A stretch of 64,000 nucleotides of DNA, taken from contig NZ_WIQM01000016.1 of the NCBI RefSeq assembly GCF_015732185.1, positions 248,001 to 312,000 of the forward strand, in the 5' to 3' direction. Below are positions 43,039-51,660 of the stretch, one piece after another. Made by a program: the position numbers and the translations under genes. The stretch is from Pectinatus haikarae (lineage in GTDB: Bacteria; Bacillota; Negativicutes; Selenomonadales; Selenomonadaceae). Within the stretch, counting starts at the first letter, position 1. The number at the start of each line of letters is the position of its first letter. The notes under the pieces are model-generated. The model worked only from the letters and a program-made list of their open reading frames with translations, ran no database searches and was not told the DNA's origin.

Positions 43039-44223
43039 TTACTTCAGCAACGCTTTCATGATAGCATTATAACATTCTGTTACCTTTATCAGCTGATCTA
43101 TTTCAATATACTCATCGACAGTGTGCGCTATATTTTCTTTTGACGGTCCCATACCTATGGTCTTTATACCCGCTTCACCAGCATAATGACTGCCGTTTGT
43201 GCAGAAATTATACTGAGTGATCTCCGGTGAAAAACCGGCTGCGTTCAGTTCCGCAATTATATTTTCGATAAATTCATCATCTTCTTTATAAAGCCATCCC
43301 GGAAAAAATCTTTCACCAATGATGCAATTGCCCGTATAACATTTTTCCTGACCGACCGCATAAGAGATTTTGTATTGCGCATCTTTATCCTCGCGCATTA
43401 TTTCCGTCAGCGCATTTTTCAGCGGTTCCATAACCGATTCTTTATTTTCACCGGTCAGCAGCCGTCTGTCATAGGTCGCTCTGCAATATTCAGGAACAAC
43501 AGATGCACCCGGATAGGGAGCTGATTTTATATCCGTCAGTTCCAGAATCCCATCTCCCAGAACAGCATGATGCCGTGGCTTTACCTTTTTGAGCATTTCT
43601 ATGGCACGGCATATTTTATATACAGCATTTATTCCTTTTTCCGGATTGGCCGAGTGACATGCTTTACCGAAAGACTCCAGCACGATTTCTGCCCGGCCTC
43701 TTTGTCCTATTTTCAAATTCAGATTTGAAGCTTCACCGATTACCACATAATCAGGCTTCACTATCCTGCTTATTTCTCTGGCAGCCACTCCCTCAAAACA
43801 TTCTTCATGAACAACTCCCGCAAAATAAATATCACCGGCAAAGTCTCTGTCCGAATCCTCAGCAAAAAAACCTGCGGCAGCAACCATTGCCGCAGCAGCT
43901 CCTTTCATATCGGAAGCACCTCGTCCATATATCTTATCGCCATGAATCTCAGCCGCAAAAGGGGGATACTGCCATTTTGTTTCATCTTCCACGGGCACAG
44001 TGTCCATATGTCCGTCAAACAGCACTTTCGGCCCTTTTTTCCTGCCCTTTATATGTCCTATTATATTGCCGTATTTATCTGTCTGCACATCATCAAAATG
44101 GGCTTTTTCCATATAGCCTCGCAAAACCTGCGCGACTTTGTCTTCTTCTCCCGAATAACTTTTATTTTTAATAAGCGTGCGGCAGAGATCGATTACTTCA
44201 CCGCTGCGTTCTTGTTCCAGCAT
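43039..44223 (-). CDS. ygeY: YgeY-family M20 hydrolase
   Basis: A 394-residue M20 metallopeptidase-fold protein. VLFDGHMDTVPVEDETKWQY and YGRGASDMKGAAAAMVAAAG give the metal ligands, VVHEECFEGVAAREI the catalytic Glu pair, and NFCTNGSHYAGEAGIKTIGM the late ligand region. The match to the selenium-metabolism-linked YgeY type rests on both sequence and neighbours (dpaL upstream, hydantoinase downstream). It probably cleaves a peptide-like or acyl bond in a pathway intermediate. The ATG at 44223 follows AAAGGGGAA; the longer frame would overlap dpaL. Confidence 0.9.
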   Translation of the reverse strand: MLEQERSGEVIDLCRTLIKNKSYSGEEDKVAQVLRGYMEKAHFDDVQTDKYGNIIGHIKGRKKGPKVLFDGHMDTVPVEDETKWQYPPFAAEIHGDKIYGRGASDMKGAAAAMVAAAGFFAEDSDRDFAGDIYFAGVVHEECFEGVAAREISRIVKPDYVVIGEASNLNLKIGQRGRAEIVLESFGKACHSANPEKGINAVYKICRAIEMLKKVKPRHHAVLGDGILELTDIKSAPYPGASVVPEYCRATYDRRLLTGENKESVMEPLKNALTEIMREDKDAQYKISYAVGQEKCYTGNCIIGERFFPGWLYKEDDEFIENIIAELNAAGFSPEITQYNFCTNGSHYAGEAGIKTIGMGPSKENIAHTVDEYIEIDQLIKVTECYNAIMKALLK

Positions 44224-44248
44224 GATCTTTTCCCCTTTGTTTTTATCT

Positions 44249-45445
44249 TTACTCTGTACAGCTCGCTTCTTTGCCGTCCCATACAATTGACTGATAATTT
44301 TTTTTATCGGTAGCACCTTCCGTACTGAAGCACAGAACCACTGAATTTTGATTGAGCCCTATTCTTCCGCACAATTGCGCATATTCGGGTTTCATTAAAA
44401 GTTCCATAACAGCACCGCTCGGCGCTGCTCCGCTTTCACCGGAAATTATGCGTTTATCACCGGCAAGAGGAGCCCCCAGTGCTCTCATACCTTTCGCCGA
44501 TACATTATCGGCACAGGCTATGGCAAAATCAGCATAGCCTGCCAATACTTTCCAGCCTATATCACACGGTTCTCCGCAAGCCAGCCCCGCCATCATCGTA
44601 TTCATGCTGCCGCCCACAAAATGCAGCCTGCCGTCATCAGCCTTTGCCGTATCAAAAATACATGCGGCAGTATCCGGTTCTACGATTGTAACTATCGGCT
44701 TTTCCTTCCCCTTGCAGACATTGGCAAAAAATCCTGTCACGGCTCCTGCCAAAGCTCCCACGCCGGCCTGAATAAAAATATGCGTAGGTTTTTCCGGCAG
44801 CTGCTTATAAGCTTCCAGCGCCATTGTGCCGTACCCTTGAATTATCCACTTTGGTATGTCCTGATATCCCTTCCACGAGGTATCCTGCACCATTACCCAT
44901 CCATATTCATCGGCATGTGAATTGGCCAGACGCACGGCATCATCATAATTAAGATCCGTGATCGTCACATCTGCCCCTTCTGCTTTTATATTTTCAAAAC
45001 GCTCTTTACTGCTGCCCTTCGGCATATAAACGACGGCTTTCTGACCGAGCTGCCTTGCTGTCCATGCCACACCTCTGCCGTGATTGCCGTCTGTCGCTGT
45101 TACGAAAGTTATACTGCCCAGCTTTCCCTTTATTTCCGGTGATATCATTTTCTCAAAGGACAATTCACTTATATCCATTCCAAGCTTTTTGGCAATATAG
45201 CTGCCAATGGCAAAACTGCCGCCAAGTACTTTAAAAGCGTTGAGCCCAAACCTGTAAGACTCATCTTTTACAAAAAAGTTTTTTATCCCAAGCAAAGCTG
45301 CCATTTCTTTTAGTTCGACGAGCGGAGTTTCCTTATACATCGGAAAAGATTTATGAAAGGCCAGAACCTTATCGGCGTGCTCTCTGTTTAAAAAATCAAT
45401 GCTGTTAATATTTTTTATGCCTTTGGTAAATGCTGTCAACTGCAT
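44249..45445 (-). CDS. dpaL: diaminopropionate ammonia-lyase
   Basis: PLP enzyme that splits 2,3-diaminopropionate into pyruvate and ammonia. The 398-residue length matches YgeX. SYRFGLNAFKVLGGSFAIGS contains the PLP lysine (NAFKVLGG), TATDGNHGRGVAWTARQLGQ the phosphate-binding and substrate region, and SGESGAAPSGAVMELL the late cofactor loop. AGGAGG lies 11 bases upstream of the ATG. First gene of the operon dpaL-ygeY-hyuA-deacylase-moeA-moaA. Confidence 0.95.
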   Translation of the reverse strand: MQLTAFTKGIKNINSIDFLNREHADKVLAFHKSFPMYKETPLVELKEMAALLGIKNFFVKDESYRFGLNAFKVLGGSFAIGSYIAKKLGMDISELSFEKMISPEIKGKLGSITFVTATDGNHGRGVAWTARQLGQKAVVYMPKGSSKERFENIKAEGADVTITDLNYDDAVRLANSHADEYGWVMVQDTSWKGYQDIPKWIIQGYGTMALEAYKQLPEKPTHIFIQAGVGALAGAVTGFFANVCKGKEKPIVTIVEPDTAACIFDTAKADDGRLHFVGGSMNTMMAGLACGEPCDIGWKVLAGYADFAIACADNVSAKGMRALGAPLAGDKRIISGESGAAPSGAVMELLMKPEYAQLCGRIGLNQNSVVLCFSTEGATDKKNYQSIVWDGKEASCTE

Positions 45446-45469
45446 TTATAGAATATCCTCCTTTTAATG

Positions 45470-45501
45470 AAAAAACGCCCGGAAAATTTATTTTCCAGGC
45501 G
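45470..45501 (-). terminator. intrinsic terminator inside the dpaL leader
   Basis: Arms CGCCTGGAAAAT and ATTTTCCGGGCG (one mismatch) followed by six T on the minus strand, between the dpaL promoter and its ribosome site. A second small hairpin (ATTAGTCT/AGACTAAT) lies just before it, near the 5' end of the transcript. Confidence 0.85.
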
Positions 45502-45526
45502 ACTCTGCCATTAGTCTAATCTCTTT

Positions 45527-45564
45527 ATGAGACTAATGTTATCTTATTTTGAAACAAATGTCAA
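45527..45564 (-). promoter_or_regulatory. dpaL promoter with shared motif
   Basis: TTGACA (45564-45559), 17 bases, TAACAT (45541-45536). The spacer holds TGTTTCAAAATAAGA and AGTCTCATAA follows the -10. Both elements match the permease promoter at 37733-37770 in sequence and spacing. Confidence 0.8.
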
Positions 45565-45578
45565 TATGCAATTTATTC

Positions 45579-46208
45579 TCAATCCGTCAAATCATATTCC
45601 TGTATCTTTCTGTACAAAGTGGCTCTGCTTATACCAAGCATTTTTGCGGCTTTTTCTGCCTTGCGCACTTCTCCCGCCACTTCCTCCAGTGCTTTTTGTA
45701 TCGTACGTCTTTCCAAATCACCAAGATTGAGTTCACTATATTTTTTATTCTTGCTGACCTGTTCTTCTTCCGCCACTTCAGCAATATTTCCGGTTATAAG
45801 CTCTGCCATTTTGCCGATGAATTGCACCATCCACGGCTTATTCTCCACAAAATGCCTTGTCTGTTTTTCATCAAAACTGACCAAACCGATGACGCCGACA
45901 GTTTCTCCGTTGAAAATTATCGGTGCGGCAAGCTCCGTATACTCCGGACAATTCTGGTAATTCGGACAGGGTTTGCATAATATATGAAAACCGGGATGCT
46001 CTATCATTATCATTTTTCCGGTTTGCAATACATGATCATACACAAATCCGGCATTCATCAATTCACCGCAGTTTTCGCTGTATTTACCGGTACCGGCAAT
46101 ACGTATAAAATTCTTATCGGCTACCTCAACTTCAAGTCCGATAACTTCCGCTATAGCCTGAGCCGTTTTTTGTACAACCGGCTGTATCTGCTGCAACAAA
46201 CTCTCCAT
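45579..46208 (-). CDS. sensor-type transcriptional regulator with Fis-like helix-turn-helix
   Basis: A 209-residue protein. The N-terminal domain (about 1-125) resembles the PAS/GAF-like sensor found before sigma-54 activators: AEVIGLEVEVADKNFIRIAG then TGKY, and a cysteine cluster CKPCPNYQNCPEY that could bind a metal or cluster. The C-terminal about 45 residues are an HTH_8/Fis motif (TIQKALEEVAGEVRKAEKAA then KMLGISRATLYRKIQEY). There is no AAA+ domain between them, so it is not a classical sigma-54 activator. It lies just upstream of the dpaL promoter and is the best candidate for reading the motif shared by three promoters. An ATG five codons upstream (46223) is an alternative start. Confidence 0.78.
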   Translation of the reverse strand: MESLLQQIQPVVQKTAQAIAEVIGLEVEVADKNFIRIAGTGKYSENCGELMNAGFVYDHVLQTGKMIMIEHPGFHILCKPCPNYQNCPEYTELAAPIIFNGETVGVIGLVSFDEKQTRHFVENKPWMVQFIGKMAELITGNIAEVAEEEQVSKNKKYSELNLGDLERRTIQKALEEVAGEVRKAEKAAKMLGISRATLYRKIQEYDLTD

Positions 46209-46258
46209 ATCCACCAACCTCATAAATCTATAATATTAAGCTTCATTTACCGGGACTG

Positions 46259-47122
46259 TCAATGTTTTCCGCAGTGCCTCAATATATTTTCATATAATTC
46301 GTACGGAATACAAAGGTTATCGTCCGTTCCCGTACCCAATTCCACACCTATACGGTTTTTACCGTGAAAATCACTGCCGCCCGTAGGTAATAAATCATAT
46401 TTTTCGATCATAGCCGCAGCAAAAGCTTTGTCATCCTCACTGTAATTTGTATAATATTGCTCCATCCCATCAAGCCCCATACCGTGAAGCTCAGCAATGG
46501 CATTTTCCTGCTCACGGCGGCTCATCCCCATAAGGCCTATCAATTTATGAAAATGAGCAAGCGAAAGCACCCCGCCGGCTTGATGTATTCCCTCCGCAGC
46601 TTCGGCAATGCCGATATTTTTGTTCAGACCCAGCTCCTGTATTGTCGGGTTCAGGTATGTGTCCCAAAGTTCCTGCATGGTATCGGTCAAATGCAAGGTC
46701 GTCATATAGCGCATTATAGCATAGCGCTCCATCTTTTCACCGTACACGAAAGGTCTGACTTTTTCCAGACTTATATCTACTCCTTTTTCCCGTATGCGAT
46801 CGATCACCCGTTCCATCTGATTTTCCTTATGTGCACGAATATTTTTATATAAGCTCTTAAAAGCAGGATGGTTATAATCAAAGCCAAGTGCCACGGCATG
46901 AAGTTTTCTATTTCTGTAATCTATAGAAACCTCCATTCCCGGAATAAATTCTACTCCTGAACACAGAGCTTCCTGCGCAGCTTCATTAATTCCATCTATA
47001 GTATCATGATCAGACAAAGTAATCGCCGATACACCGCGTTTTTTTGCCAATTGTACTAATTCCCGCGGTGTGTATGAACCATCTGACATAGTAGAATGAA
47101 CATGTAAATCAATAAATTTCAT
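46259..47122 (-). CDS. PHP-domain phosphoesterase (RNase AM/TrpH type)
   Basis: A 287-residue PHP protein: DLHVHSTMSDGSYTPRELVQ at the start, ITLSDHDTIDGI, FIPGMEVSIDY, LAHFHKLIGL and TGGSDFHGKNR supply the metal-binding His/Asp/Glu set. Characterised relatives remove 3' phosphate from 3',5'-bisphosphonucleotides and degrade short 5'-monophosphate RNA. AAGGGTG precedes the ATG. It stands between the regulator and uvrC on the same strand. Confidence 0.88.
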   Translation of the reverse strand: MKFIDLHVHSTMSDGSYTPRELVQLAKKRGVSAITLSDHDTIDGINEAAQEALCSGVEFIPGMEVSIDYRNRKLHAVALGFDYNHPAFKSLYKNIRAHKENQMERVIDRIREKGVDISLEKVRPFVYGEKMERYAIMRYMTTLHLTDTMQELWDTYLNPTIQELGLNKNIGIAEAAEGIHQAGGVLSLAHFHKLIGLMGMSRREQENAIAELHGMGLDGMEQYYTNYSEDDKAFAAAMIEKYDLLPTGGSDFHGKNRIGVELGTGTDDNLCIPYELYENILRHCGKH

Positions 47123-47215
47123 TTTCCGACACCCTTCGTTAATAATATATGCAATTCAATATAATATATTTATTGTAAAGCAATTTATTTATAAACACAA
47201 CATCAGGTGTCACTT

Positions 47216-49036
47216 CTAATGCACAAATGATTCCTGTGCCGCAAAAAAATTATATACAGCCTGTGCTGTCGGTTTAGTCATTCCCCTTACGGCTGCCATT
47301 TCCTCCACAGAAGCTGACTTTATTTTATCCAGCCTGCCAAAATGATCCCACAAAAGCTTGCGTCGTTTGGGACCTATGCCGTCAATATGATCAAGAATGG
47401 AAACCATATTTCTCTTGCCGCGCAGTTTCCGATGATAAGTAATAGCAAACCGATGCGCTTCATCACGTATTCGCTGCACCAGATAAAGTGCATCGCTGCG
47501 GCGAGGCAGAATGACCGGATCACTCTCCCCTTCTGTAAAAATGTACTCGAACTGCTTGGCAAGTCCCACGACCGGCACAGTCAGATGACCTGCTCCTCTT
47601 ATTATCTCAAGTGCCGAACTCAGCTGCCCTTTGCCGCCGTCTATTATTATAAGATCTGGCATTTCCCCTTCATCAAGCTTTTCATAACGTCGTTTTGTGA
47701 CTTCACGCATGGACATAAAATCGTCTGGTTTTCCTTCCGTGGATTTTATTTTAAACCGTCTGTAATCTGATTTTTTAGCCTCACCGTTTTCAAAAACCAC
47801 CATAGATGCTACAGTTTCCGAACCTTGTATATGTGATATATCAAAACATTCCATTCTTTTTGGCAGATGCACCAGGCGCAGATATTTTCCCAGTTCTTTT
47901 ACAGCCCCCATAGTTTTGGCATCTTCACGCAAAATTCTTTCTTCTTCATCTTTAAGATATTTTTCTGCATTTTCTTCGGCCATTTTTATTATATCTTTTT
48001 TTACTCCCCTCTGGGGAATATTCACTTCCACCTTTGAACCATATTCTTTTGTCAGCCAGCTTTCCAGCAGCGATTGTTCCTTTATACCGCACGGCAGCAA
48101 TACTTCTCTGGGCAGTGAGGATGTCTGATTGTAATATTGCTGCAGGAATGCGGTAAGAACATCCTCATCTGTTTCCTCTTCACTGTTTTTAAGTATAAAA
48201 TGACTGCGGCCCGTCATCTTCCCATTTCTGATATAAAAAACCTGTATGCATGCCCCGCGGCCAGAACGAGCCATACCGATGGCATCCTGATCTCCTTCCC
48301 CCGTCATTATTTTTTGTTTTTCAATTGTTTTTCTGACAGATGCAAGCTGATCACGCAATGATGCCGCCATTTCAAACTGAAGATTTGCGGCTGCTTTTTC
48401 CATTTGCTGCTGCAGTGATTTTTCAAGGATATCATTTTTCCCGTCCAGAAAAAGCACTACAGAATTGACCATTTCAGCATATGCTTTCTTGCCTATTTTC
48501 CCCACACATGGCGCAAAGCATCTTTTTATATGATATTCCAGACAAGGCCGATCCACATTCATATTCTTACAGGTGCGCAGCGGAAAGGATTTCCTCAAAA
48601 GTTTCAAGCTCTCCTTAACCGCGCCAACATTTGTATATGGTCCGAAATAACGCGAACCATCCTTTTTTATATGTCTTGTCACTATTACTCTTGGAAAATC
48701 TTCTAAAAGAGTGACCTTCAAATAGGGATATGTTTTATCATCACGCAGACTGATATTGTACCGCGGATGATGCTTTTTTATAAGGTTGCATTCCAAAATC
48801 AAGGCTTCGATCTCAGATCCTGTCATTATTGTTTCAAAATCGGCTATTCTATTTACCATTGAAATTACTTTGGCAGAATGATTTTTATTGCTCTGAAAAT
48901 ACTGCCTTACCCTATTCTTCAGAACAATTGCCTTGCCCACATATATTATTCTCTTATTGGCGTCCTTCATGATATATACACCGGGACTTTGGGGCAGCTG
49001 CTGCAGCTTCTGCTCTATAAGCTCATTCATTTTCAT
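47216..49036 (-). CDS. uvrC: excinuclease ABC subunit C
   Basis: Makes both incisions in nucleotide excision repair. The 606-residue protein has the GIY-YIG nuclease domain (about 12-95, SPGVYIMKDANKRIIYVGKA), a cysteine-rich linker (RTCKNMNVDRPCLEYHIKRC), a UVR segment (about 200-240), the RNase H-like nuclease domain (CFDISHIQGSETVASMVVFE; DLIIIDGGKGQLSSALEII) and C-terminal helix-hairpin-helix repeats (IDGIGPKRRKLLWDHFG). The ATG at 49036 is six bases from AGGAGG. Confidence 0.97.
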   Translation of the reverse strand: MKMNELIEQKLQQLPQSPGVYIMKDANKRIIYVGKAIVLKNRVRQYFQSNKNHSAKVISMVNRIADFETIMTGSEIEALILECNLIKKHHPRYNISLRDDKTYPYLKVTLLEDFPRVIVTRHIKKDGSRYFGPYTNVGAVKESLKLLRKSFPLRTCKNMNVDRPCLEYHIKRCFAPCVGKIGKKAYAEMVNSVVLFLDGKNDILEKSLQQQMEKAAANLQFEMAASLRDQLASVRKTIEKQKIMTGEGDQDAIGMARSGRGACIQVFYIRNGKMTGRSHFILKNSEEETDEDVLTAFLQQYYNQTSSLPREVLLPCGIKEQSLLESWLTKEYGSKVEVNIPQRGVKKDIIKMAEENAEKYLKDEEERILREDAKTMGAVKELGKYLRLVHLPKRMECFDISHIQGSETVASMVVFENGEAKKSDYRRFKIKSTEGKPDDFMSMREVTKRRYEKLDEGEMPDLIIIDGGKGQLSSALEIIRGAGHLTVPVVGLAKQFEYIFTEGESDPVILPRRSDALYLVQRIRDEAHRFAITYHRKLRGKRNMVSILDHIDGIGPKRRKLLWDHFGRLDKIKSASVEEMAAVRGMTKPTAQAVYNFFAAQESFVH

Positions 49037-49144
49037 CAACTACCTCCTATGCAGTCTGATTTAACGGACAATATAAGCAGAATTGTACAAGCTGCACTCA
49101 GTTCTTAAAATCTGATCAACTATTAACATTTCTACTTTAAGACA

Positions 49145-49168
49145 AAAAAGCCGCCTGAATGGCGGCTT
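49145..49168 (-). terminator. intrinsic terminator after the SYLF gene
   Basis: AAGCCGCC-ATTCA-GGCGGCTT followed by T on the minus strand, about 55 bases after the stop at 49223 and before uvrC. Confidence 0.88.
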
Positions 49169-49222
49169 GGCAATCAGCTGACAAGGGTAGGCTTCATCGA
49201 CTGCAAAAAGCGCCCTTGCTGT

Positions 49223-49792
49223 TCAGTTAAGATTCTTGTCTTTGTAATAATTTGTCCCTTTTACTGCAACTTCCACGGCCAGGCCCTTTGTAGTCATCTG
49301 ATATATCCATACTCCCGGAGACACCATCACTGCGCCTTCCAAAGAATCGCCGCTTACCCCGTCATTGGCAGCCGCTGTTGCCTGTGCACCGAAGGACCAT
49401 CCTTTTTCCACAAAGGTGTTCCATGCATCTTCATTTGCAAAAACAAAAATCACTGCATACTCCTTGACTCCCAATCCCAATCCAGCCTGATATTCCTGCA
49501 TACGCATGAATATTTCCTGTCCGCTGCTGTTATTTACAGCCATTCCCCGTCCGTGAGCGCTGCCCAAAAGTCCCAATTTCAAACCGGTACTGTTGAACAC
49601 CGCATAACCAGCCGCATGTTCGATGACCGATTGTGCCTTAGGCTGTTCTTTATAAAGCGCATCCAGCGTTGCTGCCGTTTTCTGCCGCAATTCATCTCGT
49701 TGTGCATCTTTACTGGCGGCTGCCGCTGTTGAAGCAAATGCTATCACCAAAACAAATATCAGCCAAGCTGTCTTTCCCACTATCTTTTTCAT
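49223..49792 (-). CDS. exported SYLF/YSC84-domain lipid-binding protein
   Basis: A 189-residue protein with a signal peptide (about 1-25, TAWLIFVLVIAFASTAAAAS) and a SYLF domain: YAVFNSTGLKLGLLGSAHGR, GLGLGVKEYAVIFVFANEDA, and GAQATAAANDG. SYLF proteins bind phosphoinositides in eukaryotes; bacterial ones are periplasmic with no firm role. GGAGG precedes the ATG. Monocistronic. Confidence 0.85.
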   Translation of the reverse strand: MKKIVGKTAWLIFVLVIAFASTAAAASKDAQRDELRQKTAATLDALYKEQPKAQSVIEHAAGYAVFNSTGLKLGLLGSAHGRGMAVNNSSGQEIFMRMQEYQAGLGLGVKEYAVIFVFANEDAWNTFVEKGWSFGAQATAAANDGVSGDSLEGAVMVSPGVWIYQMTTKGLAVEVAVKGTNYYKDKNLN

Positions 49793-50126
49793 TGGTATTC
49801 CTCCACAATAAAAAAATTTTCCTACGGGATCCTGAATAAATAATGAAGTGCACTAAGAAATTCACACTGATATTATAATAGCAAATCCCCAGTATTAGCG
49901 CAATATTATATTTTCATTAGGTTCCATATACTTGCTGCTTAGCCATCGCAGTTTATTTTATCCCATATCTTATTCCAAGATTGAAAATATCCAGCACAGA
50001 ATTTTTTAAATAATATTTTGATATAAATCGTTTGTAGATACTTTAATATTTTTTGTGATCTGTGGTACTATTATATATTGTTAGATTGATAAAATATGTG
50101 AACATACATATCTGGAGGTAATAGAA
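49793..50126. other. divergent intergenic region
   Basis: Between the SYLF gene (minus) and the EamA-type gene (plus). On the minus strand TTGCGC (49903-49898) and TATTAT (49880-49875) are 17 bases apart and probably drive the SYLF gene. The remainder is AT-rich; I see no gene or repeat. Confidence 0.5.
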
Positions 50127-50555
50127 TTGGAAAGTTGGCTCTTTTATGCATTGCTTTCGGCACTTAGTGCCGCGCTGGTTTCTATTTTTGGCAAGGTGGG
50201 CTTACAGGGAATCGACAGCAATGCAGCAACGGCAGTGCGCTCTATAATTATGGCATTATTTTTGATAGGCGTTACTGCTTTACAAGGCAGCCTGCAACAT
50301 ATTCCTGATGTTTTTGCTGATCGAAAAGCACTGCTGTTCATATGTTTGAGCGGAATTGCCGGAGCAACATCCTGGCTGTTCTATTTTTTGGCATTAAAAG
50401 TCGGAAAAATTTCTCAGGTAGCTCCGATAGATAAACTAAGTGTAGTTTTTTCTGTTCTATTGGCCATGTTGATTTTTCAGGAGAAAATAAGTCTGATTCA
50501 TGGCTTAGGCATCTTACTTATTGCTTGCGGAGGACTGGTCTTAGCAATTTTTTAA
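50127..50555 (+). CDS. small EamA-type (DMT superfamily) transporter
   Basis: A 142-residue protein with five hydrophobic segments, one EamA unit instead of the usual two: SALSAALVSIFGKVGLQGID at the start and ISQVAPIDKLSVVFSVLLAM later. Single-unit proteins of this type probably work as dimers. I use the TTG at 50127, eight bases after GGAGGT; no ATG fits. Substrate unknown. Confidence 0.85.
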   Translation: MESWLFYALLSALSAALVSIFGKVGLQGIDSNAATAVRSIIMALFLIGVTALQGSLQHIPDVFADRKALLFICLSGIAGATSWLFYFLALKVGKISQVAPIDKLSVVFSVLLAMLIFQEKISLIHGLGILLIACGGLVLAIF

Positions 50556-50636
50556 AAATATGTACCGGACAGATAACGACAATTAATTATAATATATTTT
50601 ATATATAACCAGGATTTCACCGTGTAAAAAAAACAC

Positions 50637-50667
50637 TTGACTTGGTGTTGACTCCAAGTGTTACTCT
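50637..50667 (+). promoter_or_regulatory. MerR-type long-spacer promoter upstream of larC1-larE
   Basis: TTGACT (50637-50642) and TACTCT (50662-50667) are 19 bases apart, and the spacer contains the imperfect palindrome ACTTGGTGTTGACTCCAAGT (50641-50660). An overlong spacer with a central palindrome is the hallmark of promoters activated by MerR-family proteins, which untwist the DNA. No MerR gene is in the window. The start codon of larC1 is about 125 bases downstream. Confidence 0.6.
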
Positions 50668-50792
50668 TATTATGAAAAAATGAGATCAAACGGCAGTTGT
50701 GTTTCAGTAATGGCTATAAGGATTGCCATGCAGAAGAAAGACACAGCTCATTGATTTTACTTACTAACAGCTAGAAATTGGAGAGAAAATTT

Positions 50793-51602
50793 ATGAAAGT
50801 TTTATATTATGATTGTTTTTGCGGTATCAGTGGTGATATGAATATTGGCGCATTGCTTGATTTAGGTGTAGATGAAAATTACTTGAGACAGGAATTATCT
50901 AAACTCAATCTGGCTGCTGAGTACGAACTGAAGATAAAAAAAGACAAGAAAGCTGGTATCAACGGCACCAGAGTTGATGTAGTTTTAAAGCAGGAAACCA
51001 TTGGCAGCCACGGACATAATACTCAAAAGCAGCCCGATATGAGTCATGATCACAAACAGGGGCATCATGATCATAGAAATTTGAAGGATATTGAAAATAT
51101 CATCAACAAGAGCAGTTTAAATGCTTCTGTCAAAAAAACATGCTTAGATATTTTTATGAAGATCGCGGAGGCCGAGGCAAAAGTTCATGGCAGTTCTTTG
51201 GATGAAGTTCATTTCCATGAAGTTGGCGCAGTAGATTCAATTATTGACATTACCGGAGCCGCTATATGCCTGGACTTTTTAAAAGCAGACAAGATCATCG
51301 CTTCAGCCGTTCAGCTGGGCGGAGGATTTGTAAAATGTGCTCACGGCATTATTCCTATTCCTGCACCGGCTACAATTGAAATCTTAAAGGATATTCCCAT
51401 TAAGACAGGCATAGTCCCGTTTGAAACTACTACACCGACCGGCGCCGCTATTTTGGCGGCAAATGTCAGTACCTTCACCGACAACATGACCTTTTCAATA
51501 AGCAAGATCGGTTATGGCATAGGACATAGAGATCTTGAAATTCCTAATGTTCTAAGAGTATATCTTGGCAGTGAAAAAACTAACAAAGACTCTGAAAAAT
51601 GA
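50793..51602 (+). CDS. larC: LarC1: N-terminal part of the nickel-pincer cofactor nickel-insertion protein
   Basis: LarC loads nickel into the pincer cofactor of lactate racemase. The 269-residue protein matches the LarC1 portion: KVLYYDCFCGISGDMNIGAL at the start, a histidine-rich loop (about 76-100, SHDHKQGHHDHR), VHFHEVGAVDSIIDITGAAI and PFETTTPTGAAILAA. Full-length LarC, about 400 residues, adds LarC2, reached in some species by ribosomal frameshifting. Here no LarC2-like sequence follows in any frame before larE. GGAGAG precedes the ATG. Confidence 0.85.
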   Translation: MKVLYYDCFCGISGDMNIGALLDLGVDENYLRQELSKLNLAAEYELKIKKDKKAGINGTRVDVVLKQETIGSHGHNTQKQPDMSHDHKQGHHDHRNLKDIENIINKSSLNASVKKTCLDIFMKIAEAEAKVHGSSLDEVHFHEVGAVDSIIDITGAAICLDFLKADKIIASAVQLGGGFVKCAHGIIPIPAPATIEILKDIPIKTGIVPFETTTPTGAAILAANVSTFTDNMTFSISKIGYGIGHRDLEIPNVLRVYLGSEKTNKDSEK

Positions 51603-51660
51603 CTATTATGCTCGAATAATATTTATTCATCCCGAAAATATGAAAAAGAGGTTATGAACT

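Noticed and set aside
50637-50793. MerR gene remnant next to the MerR-type promoter
   Set aside because: Short frames after the promoter do not resemble the MerR helix-turn-helix start.
51560-51660. LarC1-LarC2 ribosomal frameshift fusion
   Set aside because: I read all three forward frames after the larC1 end and found no LarC2-like sequence before larE.
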